Program-made: the position numbers and the translations under genes
NCBI GenBank assembly: GCA_945888565.1
Contig: CAMDAL010000007.1
Location: 1 to 26,334 of the forward strand
Source: Devosia equisanguinis
Lineage (GTDB): Bacteria; Pseudomonadota; Alphaproteobacteria; Rhizobiales; Devosiaceae
Length of the DNA stretch: 26,334 nt
Direction of reading: 5' to 3'
Notes under the pieces: model-generated
The model's input: only the letters and a program-made list of their open reading frames with translations
Database searches by the model: none
Told to the model about the DNA's origin: nothing
In this document: positions 6,179 to 15,300 of the stretch, piece after piece
How the letters are laid out: each line of letters begins with the position of its first letter
Position numbering within the stretch: the stretch's first letter is position 1

Positions 6179-7710
6179 ACATGAACCATCAGGGCCGCCC
6201 CACCGGCACCGGTACCTCCGGCTTCGCCTCCACCTCGGGCTCGTCGCTGCTCCCCAATGAACCGTTGCTGTTCGAGATCGGCGATACCGAGCATTCCGGC
6301 GTCGACCTGCCGGATGTGACGATCACCTCCGAGTTCCTCGGTGGCCATGAGCGCAAGTCTGACATCGATCTCGCCGGCCTTACCGAGCCCGAGGCGATGC
6401 GCCACTACGTGCGCCTGTCGCGTCTCAACTACTCGATCGACAGCGGCATGTACCCGCTCGGCTCGTGCACCATGAAGCACAACCCGCGCCTCAACGAGAA
6501 GATGGCACGCCTTGCGGGCTTTGCCGATATCCACCCGCTGCAGCCAGTCTCGACCGTGCAGGGCGCGCTGGAGCTGATGAGCCAGCTCGGCCATTGGCTG
6601 ATGACCCTCACCAACACTGCTGCCGTCGCGCTGACCCCCAAGGCCGGCGCCCATGGCGAAATGTGCGGCATGATGGCCATCCGCGCCGCCCAGGAAGCGG
6701 CCGGGCAGAGCCATCGCAAGATCGTGCTGGTGCCCGAAAGCGCCCATGGCACCAACCCGGCAACGGCGGCTTTCCTCGGCTACTCGGTCAAGTCCATCCC
6801 GGCCCGTGCCGACGGCACCGTCGATGTTGAGGCGGTCAAGTCCGCGCTCTCGCCCGACGTTGCCGCCATCATGCTGACCAACCCCAACACCTGCGGCCTG
6901 TTCGAGCCCGAGGTGATCGAGATCGCCGCCGCCGTCCACGCTGCCGGCGCGTTCTTTTACTGCGATGGCGCCAATTTCAACGCCATCATGGGCGTCGTCC
7001 GGCCGGGCGACCTCGGCATCGATGCCATGCACATCAACCTCCACAAGACCTTCTCCACCCCGCATGGCGGTGGCGGTCCCGGTGCCGGTCCGGTGGTCCT
7101 CTCCGAGGCTCTGGCGCCCTTTGCGCCGGTACCGTTCGTCAGGAAAGGCGAACTCGTCGAGCACGCCGAGGGTCAGCACCTTGGCCGCATCACCGCCTTC
7201 AACGGCCAGATGGGTATGTATGTCCGCGCGCTCACCTACATGCTGAGCCATGGCGGCGACGGCCTCGCTCAGGCGGCAAAGGATGCGGTTCTCAACGCCA
7301 ACTACGTCAAGGCGCGCCTGCAGCACATCTTCTCGGTGCCGTTCCCCGGCCAGCCCGTTATGCACGAGGCCCTGTTCGATGATAGCTTCCTCGAGGGCAC
7401 CCACGTAACGACGCTGGATTTCGCCAAGGCCATGATCGATGAGGGCTTCCACCCCATGACCATGTACTTCCCGCTCGTCGTTCACGGCGCCATGCTGATC
7501 GAGCCGACCGAGAGCGAAAGCAAGCAGACCCTCGACCGTTTCTGCGATGTGATGCTGGAACTCGCGACTGACGCCAAGGCCGGCAATTCCGCCCGCTTCA
7601 CCTCGGCACCCACCAAGGCGCCCCGCCGTCGCCTCGACGAAACCCGCGCCGCCCGCTCGCCCATCCTCAAATGGGAACGGCCGGTGGACCTGCCGCAGGC
7701 AGCGGAGTAG
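6175..7710 (+). CDS. gcvPB: Glycine dehydrogenase (decarboxylating) subunit 2
   Basis: A 511-residue PLP-binding subunit of the split P protein. The PLP lysine is Lys291 in the NLHKTFSTPHGGGGPG motif. Other hallmarks are DSGMYPLGSCTMKHNPR, HPLQP, SAHGTNPATA and TNPNTCGLFE. A Gly/Ser/Thr-rich stretch covers about the first 30 residues before the conserved domain. The frame is open to 6142, but I chose the ATG at 6175 because it makes the same 4-base ATGA overlap seen at gcvT-gcvH. It is the last gene of the operon and ends 3 bases from the stop of the convergent hydrolase, so no dedicated terminator fits between them. Confidence 0.96.
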   Translation: MNMNHQGRPTGTGTSGFASTSGSSLLPNEPLLFEIGDTEHSGVDLPDVTITSEFLGGHERKSDIDLAGLTEPEAMRHYVRLSRLNYSIDSGMYPLGSCTMKHNPRLNEKMARLAGFADIHPLQPVSTVQGALELMSQLGHWLMTLTNTAAVALTPKAGAHGEMCGMMAIRAAQEAAGQSHRKIVLVPESAHGTNPATAAFLGYSVKSIPARADGTVDVEAVKSALSPDVAAIMLTNPNTCGLFEPEVIEIAAAVHAAGAFFYCDGANFNAIMGVVRPGDLGIDAMHINLHKTFSTPHGGGGPGAGPVVLSEALAPFAPVPFVRKGELVEHAEGQHLGRITAFNGQMGMYVRALTYMLSHGGDGLAQAAKDAVLNANYVKARLQHIFSVPFPGQPVMHEALFDDSFLEGTHVTTLDFAKAMIDEGFHPMTMYFPLVVHGAMLIEPTESESKQTLDRFCDVMLELATDAKAGNSARFTSAPTKAPRRRLDETRAARSPILKWERPVDLPQAAE

Positions 7711-7713
7711 GGG

Positions 7714-8574
7714 TCAGGCCGATTTGGCCATGACGATTGCCGGGGTGGTTGCGGGTTTCGCCATCACCTCGGCGACAAACCGTCCCAGCAGCGCGTTGAA
7801 CGCTTCTGGCTGATCCCAGAACGGCGCATGGCCGGCATCGGGGATGATGTGGCAGACGCCGCCCCACAGGGTGGGGTAGCGCAGCCCGGCAATATAGCTC
7901 AGGCGAGCCACCGGTTCGGCTGATCCATTGACCATCGCGACGGGAACCTGCGCCTCTTCCACGGCGCGCTTCTGGTCAAACACGGCGCCGTTCATCAGGC
8001 TGTTCGAGACCTCGCGGCGCAGCCGCCCATCCGCCCTCTGGATAGATGCAAGGAACTTTGGGTCCCCCTGGCCGTGGTAACACATCTCGTAGAACCGCAG
8101 CGCGTCGCGCTCGGTGAAGTGCACCTTGGTCGCCAGCAGCAGGTCGAGATTGGTCTGGAAGGCCTTCAGCAGGCCCACCGCACCAGGGCTCACCGGCGGC
8201 GCTCCCACCACCATCAGCCCCGCAACGCCAGAGTGCCGGGCCATCAGTTCAATGCCGATATGGCCACCAAGCGACCATCCGAGTACCGCAAACCGCGCGA
8301 TGGACTTGCGGGCCATCACTTCGGCCACGGTGTCGGCAAGCGCGTCGACCCCGTACTGCCCCGGGGCTGCGGCATCCCCCGATTCCCCATGGCCGGGCAG
8401 GTCGATCGCAATGAGGCGGTAGCGGCTGGCAAGGGGGCTGTCGAATTGCTTGGCAAAGACCTCCCGCGAGGCGCCCGAGCCATGCAGCATCAGCAGCGGC
8501 TCGCCCAGCCCGTCGCTTTCGCTCAGGCGGATCGTGGTACTGCGCGTCTGAACCGTACTGTGATGGATCGCCAT
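7714..8574 (-). CDS. Alpha/beta hydrolase fold protein
   Basis: A 286-residue alpha/beta hydrolase. Visible are the oxyanion segment LLMLHGSGASREVF, DLPGHGESG, the nucleophile elbow GWSLGGH with Ser101, and a C-terminal AGHAPFWDQPEAF carrying the probable catalytic His. The acid may be in NGSAEPV, where Glu replaces the more usual Asp. No signal peptide is seen. The substrate cannot be told from sequence; relatives include esterases, haloperoxidase-like enzymes and C-C bond hydrolases. Convergent with gcvPB (3-bp gap) and divergent from the methyltransferase-like gene across 197 bp. Confidence 0.85.
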   Translation of the reverse strand: MAIHHSTVQTRSTTIRLSESDGLGEPLLMLHGSGASREVFAKQFDSPLASRYRLIAIDLPGHGESGDAAAPGQYGVDALADTVAEVMARKSIARFAVLGWSLGGHIGIELMARHSGVAGLMVVGAPPVSPGAVGLLKAFQTNLDLLLATKVHFTERDALRFYEMCYHGQGDPKFLASIQRADGRLRREVSNSLMNGAVFDQKRAVEEAQVPVAMVNGSAEPVARLSYIAGLRYPTLWGGVCHIIPDAGHAPFWDQPEAFNALLGRFVAEVMAKPATTPAIVMAKSA

Positions 8575-8771
8575 TGCGGGGCCGTTATTGATGATCAGCC
8601 CGAATTCTGCCTGACAGTCACTACGGCCACGTCAATCAGAACGGTGAAGCAAAGCTAAAATCAGCATCGTGCTTTCTCCAAGATTGCGGGTCAGGCCGCG
8701 ATCAGTCCCTTGTGGCGGGCTCCGCCCTTTCGTAGCGTGTCGGTCATTGGAAGCGAAGTCGCGGGGGCGAG

Positions 8772-9323
8772 ATGGAACTGGTACTCGATATCATCGTGAG
8801 CGTGGTCAGCCTCGCCGTCGTGGCGCAATACAGCTGGGCCCTGAAGGCCCACTTCAACTCACCAAAAATGCCGGCCGGCACGGTGATGATTTCGGTTGTC
8901 GTGGCCGCAACCACGCTCCTGTATATCGCGCTGCTCTGGGCCGGGCCCCAGCCGCCGGCAGCGACACTGGTGGGGCTCATCCTGCAGGGTTTCTCGCTCT
9001 GGCTCTTCTGGGCGGCGATCCGGGCCTCCCGCGCCGCGCGGCTGAAGATGGCGTTTGATGTCCAGAACCCTCACGCTCTCGTCACCGAAGGGCCATATCG
9101 CTACCTTCGGCATCCCTTTTACACATCCTACCTGATCTTCTGGATCGGCCTCGCCATCGCCACCTGGTCTCTCCTTGCGCTCCCATCCCTTTGCGTCATT
9201 GCCGCGATCTATGTCGCTGCAGCGCTGGGGGAGGAGCGCAAGTTCGCGCGCACAGGCATGTCCGACGAGTACGCTGCCTATCGGCAACGCACCGGCTTCT
9301 TCTGGCCACGCCTGCGGCTCTAG
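8772..9323 (+). CDS. Isoprenylcysteine carboxyl methyltransferase-like membrane protein
   Basis: A 183-residue membrane protein with about five hydrophobic segments (roughly residues 3-20, 38-57, 65-83, 117-135 and 138-155). The C-terminal half has the ICMT/PEMT-type signature: GPYRYLRHPFYTSYLIFW from residue 107, then GEERKFA and YAAYRQRTGFFWPRL, which in this superfamily bind S-adenosylmethionine and the lipid substrate. Bacterial members methylate varied, mostly unknown small or lipid substrates, so only the fold is claimed. A GGGGGCGAG ribosome-binding stretch lies directly before the ATG. The gene is convergent with the ATP synthase operon. Confidence 0.8.
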   Translation: MELVLDIIVSVVSLAVVAQYSWALKAHFNSPKMPAGTVMISVVVAATTLLYIALLWAGPQPPAATLVGLILQGFSLWLFWAAIRASRAARLKMAFDVQNPHALVTEGPYRYLRHPFYTSYLIFWIGLAIATWSLLALPSLCVIAAIYVAAALGEERKFARTGMSDEYAAYRQRTGFFWPRLRL

Positions 9324-9342
9324 TGGAGGACGGCGCGGCCCA

Positions 9343-9371
9343 AAACGAAAATGCCCGCTTTCGCGGGCATC
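9343..9371 (-). terminator. Intrinsic terminator of the F0 ATP synthase operon
   Basis: ATGCCCGC (9352-9359) pairs with GCGGGCAT (9364-9371) around a TTTC loop. On the minus strand the 8-bp stem is followed by a T-rich run (TTTTCGTTTT), the form of a Rho-independent terminator 25 bases after the atpF stop. Read on the plus strand the hairpin lacks a T-tract, so it serves the atp operon and not the convergent methyltransferase-like gene. Confidence 0.8.
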
Positions 9372-9396
9372 AACTCGTCAGAGCCGGAGGATCAGC

Positions 9397-9900
9397 TCAG
9401 TTGAGCCGCGCTGCCACATCCTTGATGGCCTGTTCGACGAGCACGTCGCCCTTGGCTTCCATCTGCTTGGTCAGCAGCACGCGGGCAGCCTCCACCGCGA
9501 GATCCGCCGATTTGGCCCGCACCTCGGCGACGGCCTGGGCTTCCGCCTGTGCGATCTTCTCGGTCACGGCCTTCTCACGGCGTGCAATCATTGTCTCGAT
9601 CGAAATCTTGGCGTCCGCCGTCAGCCGGAAGGCCTCTTCGCGCGCGGCATCGACGATGCTCTGCGCTTCCTTTTCTGCGTCGTCGCGACGACGAGCATAG
9701 TCTTCAAGCAGCGCCTTGGCTTCGGCGCGCAGCGCCTCGGCTTCGCTCAGATCGGACTCGATCTTCTTGATCCGCTCATCGAGCATCTTGGTGATCATCT
9801 TGGGGATGCCGAAATACACGGCAATCCCGATGAAAATCACCAGCGCAATGGTTGCCCAGATGGTCGCGCCCGTGGTGGCGTCGGCTCCAAAGCTCCACAT
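9397..9900 (-). CDS. atpF: ATP synthase F0 subunit b
   Basis: A 167-residue stator subunit. One N-terminal membrane helix (about residues 12-32, ATIWATIALVIFIGIAVYFG) is followed by a long charged coiled coil rich in Ala, Glu, Lys and Arg. It forms the peripheral stalk with b', linking the membrane a subunit to F1. It is the last gene of the leftward F0 operon, 5 bases after the b' stop, and is followed by an intrinsic terminator. The order a-c-b'-b is the usual alphaproteobacterial one, with F1 genes elsewhere in the chromosome. Confidence 0.93.
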   Translation of the reverse strand: MWSFGADATTGATIWATIALVIFIGIAVYFGIPKMITKMLDERIKKIESDLSEAEALRAEAKALLEDYARRRDDAEKEAQSIVDAAREEAFRLTADAKISIETMIARREKAVTEKIAQAEAQAVAEVRAKSADLAVEAARVLLTKQMEAKGDVLVEQAIKDVAARLN

Positions 9901-9905
9901 CGGCC

Positions 9906-10541
9906 TTACTCCTTGCTGACCGCCGTCACCGCATCCCGCGCTTCTTTAGCGGTAACGGTGCCGGAGATCTTGGCGACCAGCGCCTGTGCGGTTTCAGCGG
10001 CGATATCGCCGACATTGGCAAGCGCGGCATCCTTGGTGGCAAGGATGCGGGCTTCTGCGTCCGCCATGCGCTTGCCCAGCTGGGCTTCGACATCCGCACG
10101 GCGGTTGTCGATATCGAGCTTGATCGAAGCGCGGGTTTCCTCGGCGATGCCGTGGGCGTTCTTGCGGGCTTCTGCAAGCGCCGCCTCATAGGCCGCTGCG
10201 GCCTTCTCGGTTTCCTGTCGGAGCCGTTCAGCTTCCTTCAGGTCGCCTTCGATGCGCGTGCGGCGGGTCTCGAGGATCGAACCGATGCGCGGCAGCGCCA
10301 TGCGGCTCATCACGATGTACAGGGCACCGAACGCGATCGCCAGCCAGAGCAACTGGCTGCCGAAGGTTGACGGGTCGAACGGCGGAAACACCTCGGAATG
10401 CGCTTCCGTGGAGGCGTGCGTTTCCGTGGTCCCAGCCGCCGCTGTATGATCGGCCGCCGGCGCCATGACTTCGCCCTGCTGCAGGGCGTCGCCCGATGCA
10501 GTTTCTGCCACGACAATGATGTTTTGGGTCAAACCCGCCAT
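9906..10541 (-). CDS. atpF': ATP synthase F0 subunit b'
   Basis: A 211-residue b'-type stator subunit. Before the membrane helix (FGSQLLWLAIAFGALYIVMS) is an Ala/Thr/His-rich extension of about 55 residues, as in other alphaproteobacterial b' chains. A long Ala/Glu/Arg coiled coil follows the helix. I chose the ATG at 10539-10541 (MAGLTQNIIV) because an AAAGGG ribosome-binding site lies about 8 bases before it. An in-frame ATG at 10592 would add 17 residues but has no such site. It lies 5 bases before atpF and about 120 bases after atpE. Confidence 0.92.
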   Translation of the reverse strand: MAGLTQNIIVVAETASGDALQQGEVMAPAADHTAAAGTTETHASTEAHSEVFPPFDPSTFGSQLLWLAIAFGALYIVMSRMALPRIGSILETRRTRIEGDLKEAERLRQETEKAAAAYEAALAEARKNAHGIAEETRASIKLDIDNRRADVEAQLGKRMADAEARILATKDAALANVGDIAAETAQALVAKISGTVTAKEARDAVTAVSKE

Positions 10542-10660
10542 CTCGAAACCCTTTGTGACCAGTGGCTCCGGATCGCAACCCGGAGCCTCCATTCAGTCAA
10601 TTCTGGCCAACCGTAAGTACAACCGGCTTGCGCCGGGTTGGAACGGTCACCGTCGCGAAA

Positions 10661-10888
10661 TCAGACTGCGAACAGCAGCAGGAGCGCGATCAGGAACGAG
10701 AAAATGCCGAGAGCTTCCGTCACGGCGAACCCGAAAATCAGGTTACCGAACTGGCCCTGGGCCGCGGCCGGGTTGCGCAGGGCGCCCGACAGGAAGCTGC
10801 CGAAGATGTTGCCCACGCCGATTGCTGCGCCGGCCATGCCGACAGCTGCGATACCTGCACCGATAAATTTAGCTGCTTCTGGATCCAT
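10661..10888 (-). CDS. atpE: ATP synthase F0 subunit c
   Basis: A 75-residue proteolipid with two membrane helices joined by the polar RNPAAAQGQ loop (Arg38-Asn39-Pro40). The proton-binding carboxylate is Glu58 in FAVTEALGIF. Helix 1 carries the Gly-rich AGAAIGVGNIFG packing motif. It forms the rotor ring of F0. The start MDPEAAKFIG is fixed by a strong AAAGGAG ribosome-binding site 9 bases before the ATG; an upstream in-frame ATG at 10978 would overlap atpB and is rejected. The strong site fits the high c-subunit stoichiometry. Confidence 0.97.
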   Translation of the reverse strand: MDPEAAKFIGAGIAAVGMAGAAIGVGNIFGSFLSGALRNPAAAQGQFGNLIFGFAVTEALGIFSFLIALLLLFAV

Positions 10889-10952
10889 AATAGTCTGCTC
10901 CTTTTGGGACCGATTGACGGCGCTTGCCGCCGTCTCACTGTGAACCGGCCGA

Positions 10953-11708
10953 TTAATGCGACGGATGGATCGCATCATTGATGTACATCGAGGTCAGCAC
11001 CGCAAACACATAAGCCTGCAGGGCCGCCACGAGGAATTCGAGCGCTGTGATCGCCACCGTCATCACCAGCGGCAGCAGTGCCCCCAGCCAGCCGAGGAAG
11101 CCGAGGCTACCCAGCGTCACGATGAAACCGGCAAACACCTTGAGGGTGATGTGACCGGCAAGGATGTTGGCAAACAGACGAACTGAAAGTGAAATCGGGC
11201 GCGAGAGGAACGAAACCACCTCGATCGGCACCACGATGGGCAGCACATAGGCCGGCACACCCGAGGGAACGAAAAGCTTCAGGAACTTGAAGCCGTTCTT
11301 CCAGAACCCGTAGACGATGACCACCGCGAACACCAGCATGGCCAGAGCGAAGGTGATGATGATGTGGCTGGTCGCGGTAAAGAAGAACGGGACCATGCCG
11401 AACATGTTGGCAACGAGCACGAACATGAACAGCGAGAACACGAACGGGAAGAACTTCATCCCGGCCTTGCCTGCAGAGTCTGACACCATTTTGGCGACAA
11501 ACTCATACAGCATCTCGGAAATCAGCTGCGTGCGGTTCGGAACCAGGCTGCGCTTCTGTGTGGAAAGCAGCAAGTACGCCGCAATCACGCCAACCGTCGC
11601 CACCATGAACAGTGCCGAGTTGGTGAACGACACACCGCCTTCGCCAAACGAGACGAGATCGGTGATCTGGAACTGGTGAATCGGGTCGACTTTATTCGGA
11701 TCGGCCAA
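10953..11708 (-). CDS. atpB: ATP synthase F0 subunit a
   Basis: A 251-residue polytopic membrane protein with five or six helices. The essential arginine is Arg177 in SLSVRLFANILAGH, which faces Glu58 of the c ring in the proton path. The N-terminal DPIHQFQI and the C-terminal ALQAYVFAVLTSMYINDA segments are typical of the alphaproteobacterial a subunit. It lies 25 bases downstream of atpI and 64 bases upstream of atpE, within the same leftward operon. Confidence 0.97.
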   Translation of the reverse strand: MADPNKVDPIHQFQITDLVSFGEGGVSFTNSALFMVATVGVIAAYLLLSTQKRSLVPNRTQLISEMLYEFVAKMVSDSAGKAGMKFFPFVFSLFMFVLVANMFGMVPFFFTATSHIIITFALAMLVFAVVIVYGFWKNGFKFLKLFVPSGVPAYVLPIVVPIEVVSFLSRPISLSVRLFANILAGHITLKVFAGFIVTLGSLGFLGWLGALLPLVMTVAITALEFLVAALQAYVFAVLTSMYINDAIHPSH

Positions 11709-11733
11709 CTTGGTTCCCTTTAGGCTCTCGCCT

Positions 11734-12123
11734 TCACTCGTCTTCTTTGTCGTCCGGCACGCGCATCGCGGCCGTGGGCGGTGGAGCCGCCCGGTTCATT
11801 TCGGTCGCGGAGCGCACCACGTTGAGCACGCCTGCCGCAAAACCGACCATAAGCATCACCAGCATGAGCCAGGGGCTGGTCTTCAGCCACTGATCGAGCA
11901 GGTAACCCATACCCGCGCCGACCAGAATGGCCGCAATGAATTCCGATCCAAGCCGCACACCGCGGCTCATCGCAGACATATCACGGCTGCCCGACGCCGA
12001 TTGCGCCATTTCAGCCGCCTCTTCCTTGGCCCGCGCCTGCGCAATGCGCTTGGCAAGGTCCGAGGTCAGGGGCGCACCTTTCTCATCACTGTGGATACGT
12101 CCGGTCTTGCGCGACGGCTTCAT
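11734..12123 (-). CDS. atpI: AtpI/AtpZ-type ATP synthase accessory protein
   Basis: A 129-residue small membrane protein. A charged N-terminal region (about 1-55) is followed by two helices: EFIAAILVGAGMGYLLDQWL and PWLMLVMLMVGFAAGVLNV. AtpI-family proteins help c-ring assembly or ion supply for the ATP synthase and usually lead the F0 operon, as here. The ATG at 12123 has an AAGGGA ribosome-binding site upstream. A sigma70-type promoter lies 61-89 bases upstream. The C-terminus is rich in Pro and acidic residues. Confidence 0.9.
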   Translation of the reverse strand: MKPSRKTGRIHSDEKGAPLTSDLAKRIAQARAKEEAAEMAQSASGSRDMSAMSRGVRLGSEFIAAILVGAGMGYLLDQWLKTSPWLMLVMLMVGFAAGVLNVVRSATEMNRAAPPPTAAMRVPDDKEDE

Positions 12124-12183
12124 TGCGCTTTCCCTTCCGTCTCCGAGTCAGAACTTTAGTGGGAGCCCCTCGAAGTCGCGCGC

Positions 12184-12212
12184 ACCATAGTGTCACCCCA
12201 AAAGTGTGTCAA
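12184..12212 (-). promoter_or_regulatory. Sigma70-type promoter of the F0 atp operon
   Basis: On the minus strand, TTGACA (12207-12212) and TATGGT (12184-12189) are separated by exactly 17 bases, near consensus for the housekeeping sigma factor. Transcription would begin near 12177 and give a leader of about 54 bases before atpI. A GAGTC (a GANTC methylation site) lies in this leader at 12145-12149. The rest of the 244-bp gap to smc contains an AT-rich patch (12238-12252) and nothing else I recognise. Confidence 0.75.
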
Positions 12213-12367
12213 GGCTGGCCGTGGCGTTTTAAGTCGTTGATATATATACGGTTTCTAGTCGTCGTCACAGGTGTGACATTCAGTCATGTGCCAGAGCGCG
12301 CTCGACAGTGCAGGATTCTCACGTTCGTCGCCATAGGCGGGCCGCAAAGTTCGGCCTGGGGCGGCCG

Positions 12368-15300
12368 TCAGCTCGCCTGCCGCACCGCGGCTTCGGCCGT
12401 GCTGAGGTCCACCGACACCAGCTGGCTGACCCCGCGTTCCGCCATCGTCACCCCGAACAACCGGTCGACCCGGGCCATCGTGATCGGGTTATGGGTGATC
12501 ACCAGGAACCGCGTCTCGGTCCGCTCCGTCATCGTGTCGAGGAGGTTGCAGAAACGCTCCACATTGGCGTCATCGAGCGGCGCATCCACTTCGTCCAGCA
12601 CACAGATCGGCGCCGGGTTGGTGAGGAACACCGCAAAGATCAGGCTCATCGCCGTCAACGCCTGCTCGCCGCCCGAAAGCAGCGTCATCGTCGTCGGTTT
12701 CTTTCCCGGTGGCCGCGCGATGATCTCGAGCCCGGCCTCCAGCGGATCATCGCTCTCGACGAACTGCAGCTCCGCCGTTCCGCCGCCGAACAGCGACGTG
12801 AACAGCTCCTGGAAATAACCGTTTACCTTTTCAAACGCTTCCGAGAGCCGCGCGCGGCCCTCCTTGTTCAGTGCCTGGATGCCGCCGCGCAGCTTGGCGA
12901 TCGCCGCGATCAGGTCGTCGCGATCCGTGACCATCAGGTCGAGCTTTTCGCGCACCTCCTCGGATTCCTTTTCGGCCCCGAGGTTGACCCCACCCAGCCG
13001 CTCGCGCTCGGCCTTCAGCCGGTCGACCTGTGCCTCGACCTGCGCTTCCTGCGGCAGCGCATGTTCGGGCCGGATCCCCGCCGCCTGCGCCGTATGCGAA
13101 GCATCGATATTGAGCGTCTCGATCACCTGCCGCTCGATCTGGTGCCGCTGCGCCACAAGCCCCTTGATCCGCTCTTCTACACGCGCCGCCTCGGCTCGGA
13201 ACCCGAACAGCGCATCCGCCGCCAGCCGCTGCGCCTTGTCGGCATCGCGATGCCGTGTTTCGGCCGCGCTCAGCGCATCGGTTGTTTCCTTGTGCGCCGC
13301 GCGCGCCTCGGCAATCTGCCCATCGAGGGTCTCGCGCCGCGCCGCAAACTGTTCCGGCGTCGCATCGAATGTCTTGATCTGCTCGGCAATCTCGGCCGCC
13401 CGGGCGCCGAGCGTTGCGAGCTGGCTGGCGGCCCCATCCCGTCGCCGCTGCCACGCGGCACTATCGCTGGCAATCTGCCCCAGCCGCGCCGTCCGCATCC
13501 GGGCCGTCGCTTCAAAACTCGCCAGTTGCACCCGCACCTGGTCCGCCTGCTGCCGCAGCGTGCCAAGCGCTGATTGCCGCGCTGCGACCAACGCGGCGGC
13601 CTCGCTCTCATCGCCTGCCTCAGCAAGCAGTCGGGCCGCTTCAGTCGCACCCGCCACCGCCTCAGCGAGCGCCGCATCGAGCCGCGTCTTGGCATCAACC
13701 AGTGCCGTTTGCCGCGCCGCGAGCTCGCCGATGGCGCGCTGCGCCCGGTCCACTTCGCCCTGCGCGATGCCGATCTCGCGCTGCGCGGTCCGCCAGGCCT
13801 CGCGCATCTGCCGCTCTGCGGCCCGCGCTGTTTCGAGCGCGGCCGAAAGACCCGCGGCATCCGCCCGTCGCGCATTGCGCCGCGCCCGCGCTTCGCCGAC
13901 TTCGGCCTCAAGGTCTGCCAGCCGGTTGCGCTGCGCCAGCCGCTCAGCCGCCGCCGTCGGCGCATCGGCTGCCGCAACCAGCCCGTCCCACCGCCAGAGC
14001 CCGCCAGCCTTGCTCACCAGCCGCTGTCCGGGCTTGAGTTCCGCTACCAGCCTCGCCGTATCCGCCGCCTCGACCAGCCCGATCTGCCTGAGCCGCCGCG
14101 TCAACAGCGGGCTGCCAGAAACCACTTCCGACAACGGCCGCACACCTGCCGGCAGAAGAGGGTCACCGCTCCCGTCAACCGCACCCGCCCAATGGATTGG
14201 CGCCCCGGCATCCGAGGACGCTTCAAGGTCATCGCCCAGCGCCGCACCCAGCGCCGTCTCGTATCCGGGCGAGACCTTCAACTGATCCACAACCGCCGGC
14301 CACTTGCTCGCTCCGCCATGGTTCAGCACGCGCGACAGAGTCTGCGCCTCGCCTTCCAGCCGGTTCAGCGCCGCTTCCATCTGCTGCAGTTCCGGCCGCA
14401 CTGCGTCGGCGGCAACCTGTGCCGCAACCGCCGCGGCCTCGGCCTCCACCGCCCGCGCTTCCGCCGCACTGGCCCGCGCCTGCGTCGCCTCAAGCTCGGC
14501 GCGCTTGCCGCTCAGTGTCGCGTCGGCAGCAAGTTTCCGCGCCACGTCCGCCGCCTCGCGCACCACATCTGCAACCTGCGCCTCAAGCCGCGTAACGCGT
14601 CCACGGGCCTCGGTAACGCCGCGTTCGGCCGCCGCCCGCCGCGCCCGCACCTGCGCCAGCGCATCCCCGGCAACCCGCGCCTCGGCCTCGGCCTTGGCCA
14701 CCTCAGCCTGCACCGCCTCAACCGCGCGCCGCGCCGTTCCGAACGCCTGCGCTTCGCCCGCCGCTTCCGTTTCCAGTCGCGCGCGCTCGTCCGCCGCCGC
14801 CGTCAGCGCCTCATCGCCTTCGCCCACCAACTGCCGCTCGCGCATCGCGTCGGCCTCGATCTGCTTCAGCCGCTCTGCCAGTTCCCGCTGCCGCGCCGCA
14901 GCGCGCTTGGCCTCATCATCGAGCTGTTCGGCAAGGATCGTCAGCCGCTGCAGCACCGCCCCCGCCGCCCCTTCCCTGTCACGCAACGGCTGCAGCGCCT
15001 GCAGGGCGAGGAACACGAGTTTCTGCGCTTCGAGTTCGAGGTGCTGCGCCTCGGCGAGTTCGCGGATCAGCTTCGCCTGCGCCGCCTCGGCATCCTTTTC
15101 GGCGAAGCGGGCGGCAACCCAGCGGATGTGGAACAGCGTCGCCTCGGCCCGGCGGATATCGCCCGACAGCGCCCGGTAGCGCACCGCGAGGCGCGCCTGC
15201 CGCTTCAGCGTTTCGAGCTGCTGCTCGACCTCCCCGATGATATCGTCGACGCGTTCGAGGTTGGCCTCGGCGGCCCGCAGCCGCAGCTCGGCCTCGTGAC

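Noticed and set aside
8575..8771. Possible promoters and a GGCGG-GCT-CCGCC hairpin between the hydrolase and the methyltransferase-like gene
   Set aside because: The -35-like TTGACG has no properly spaced -10, and the hairpin is short and lacks a T-tract.
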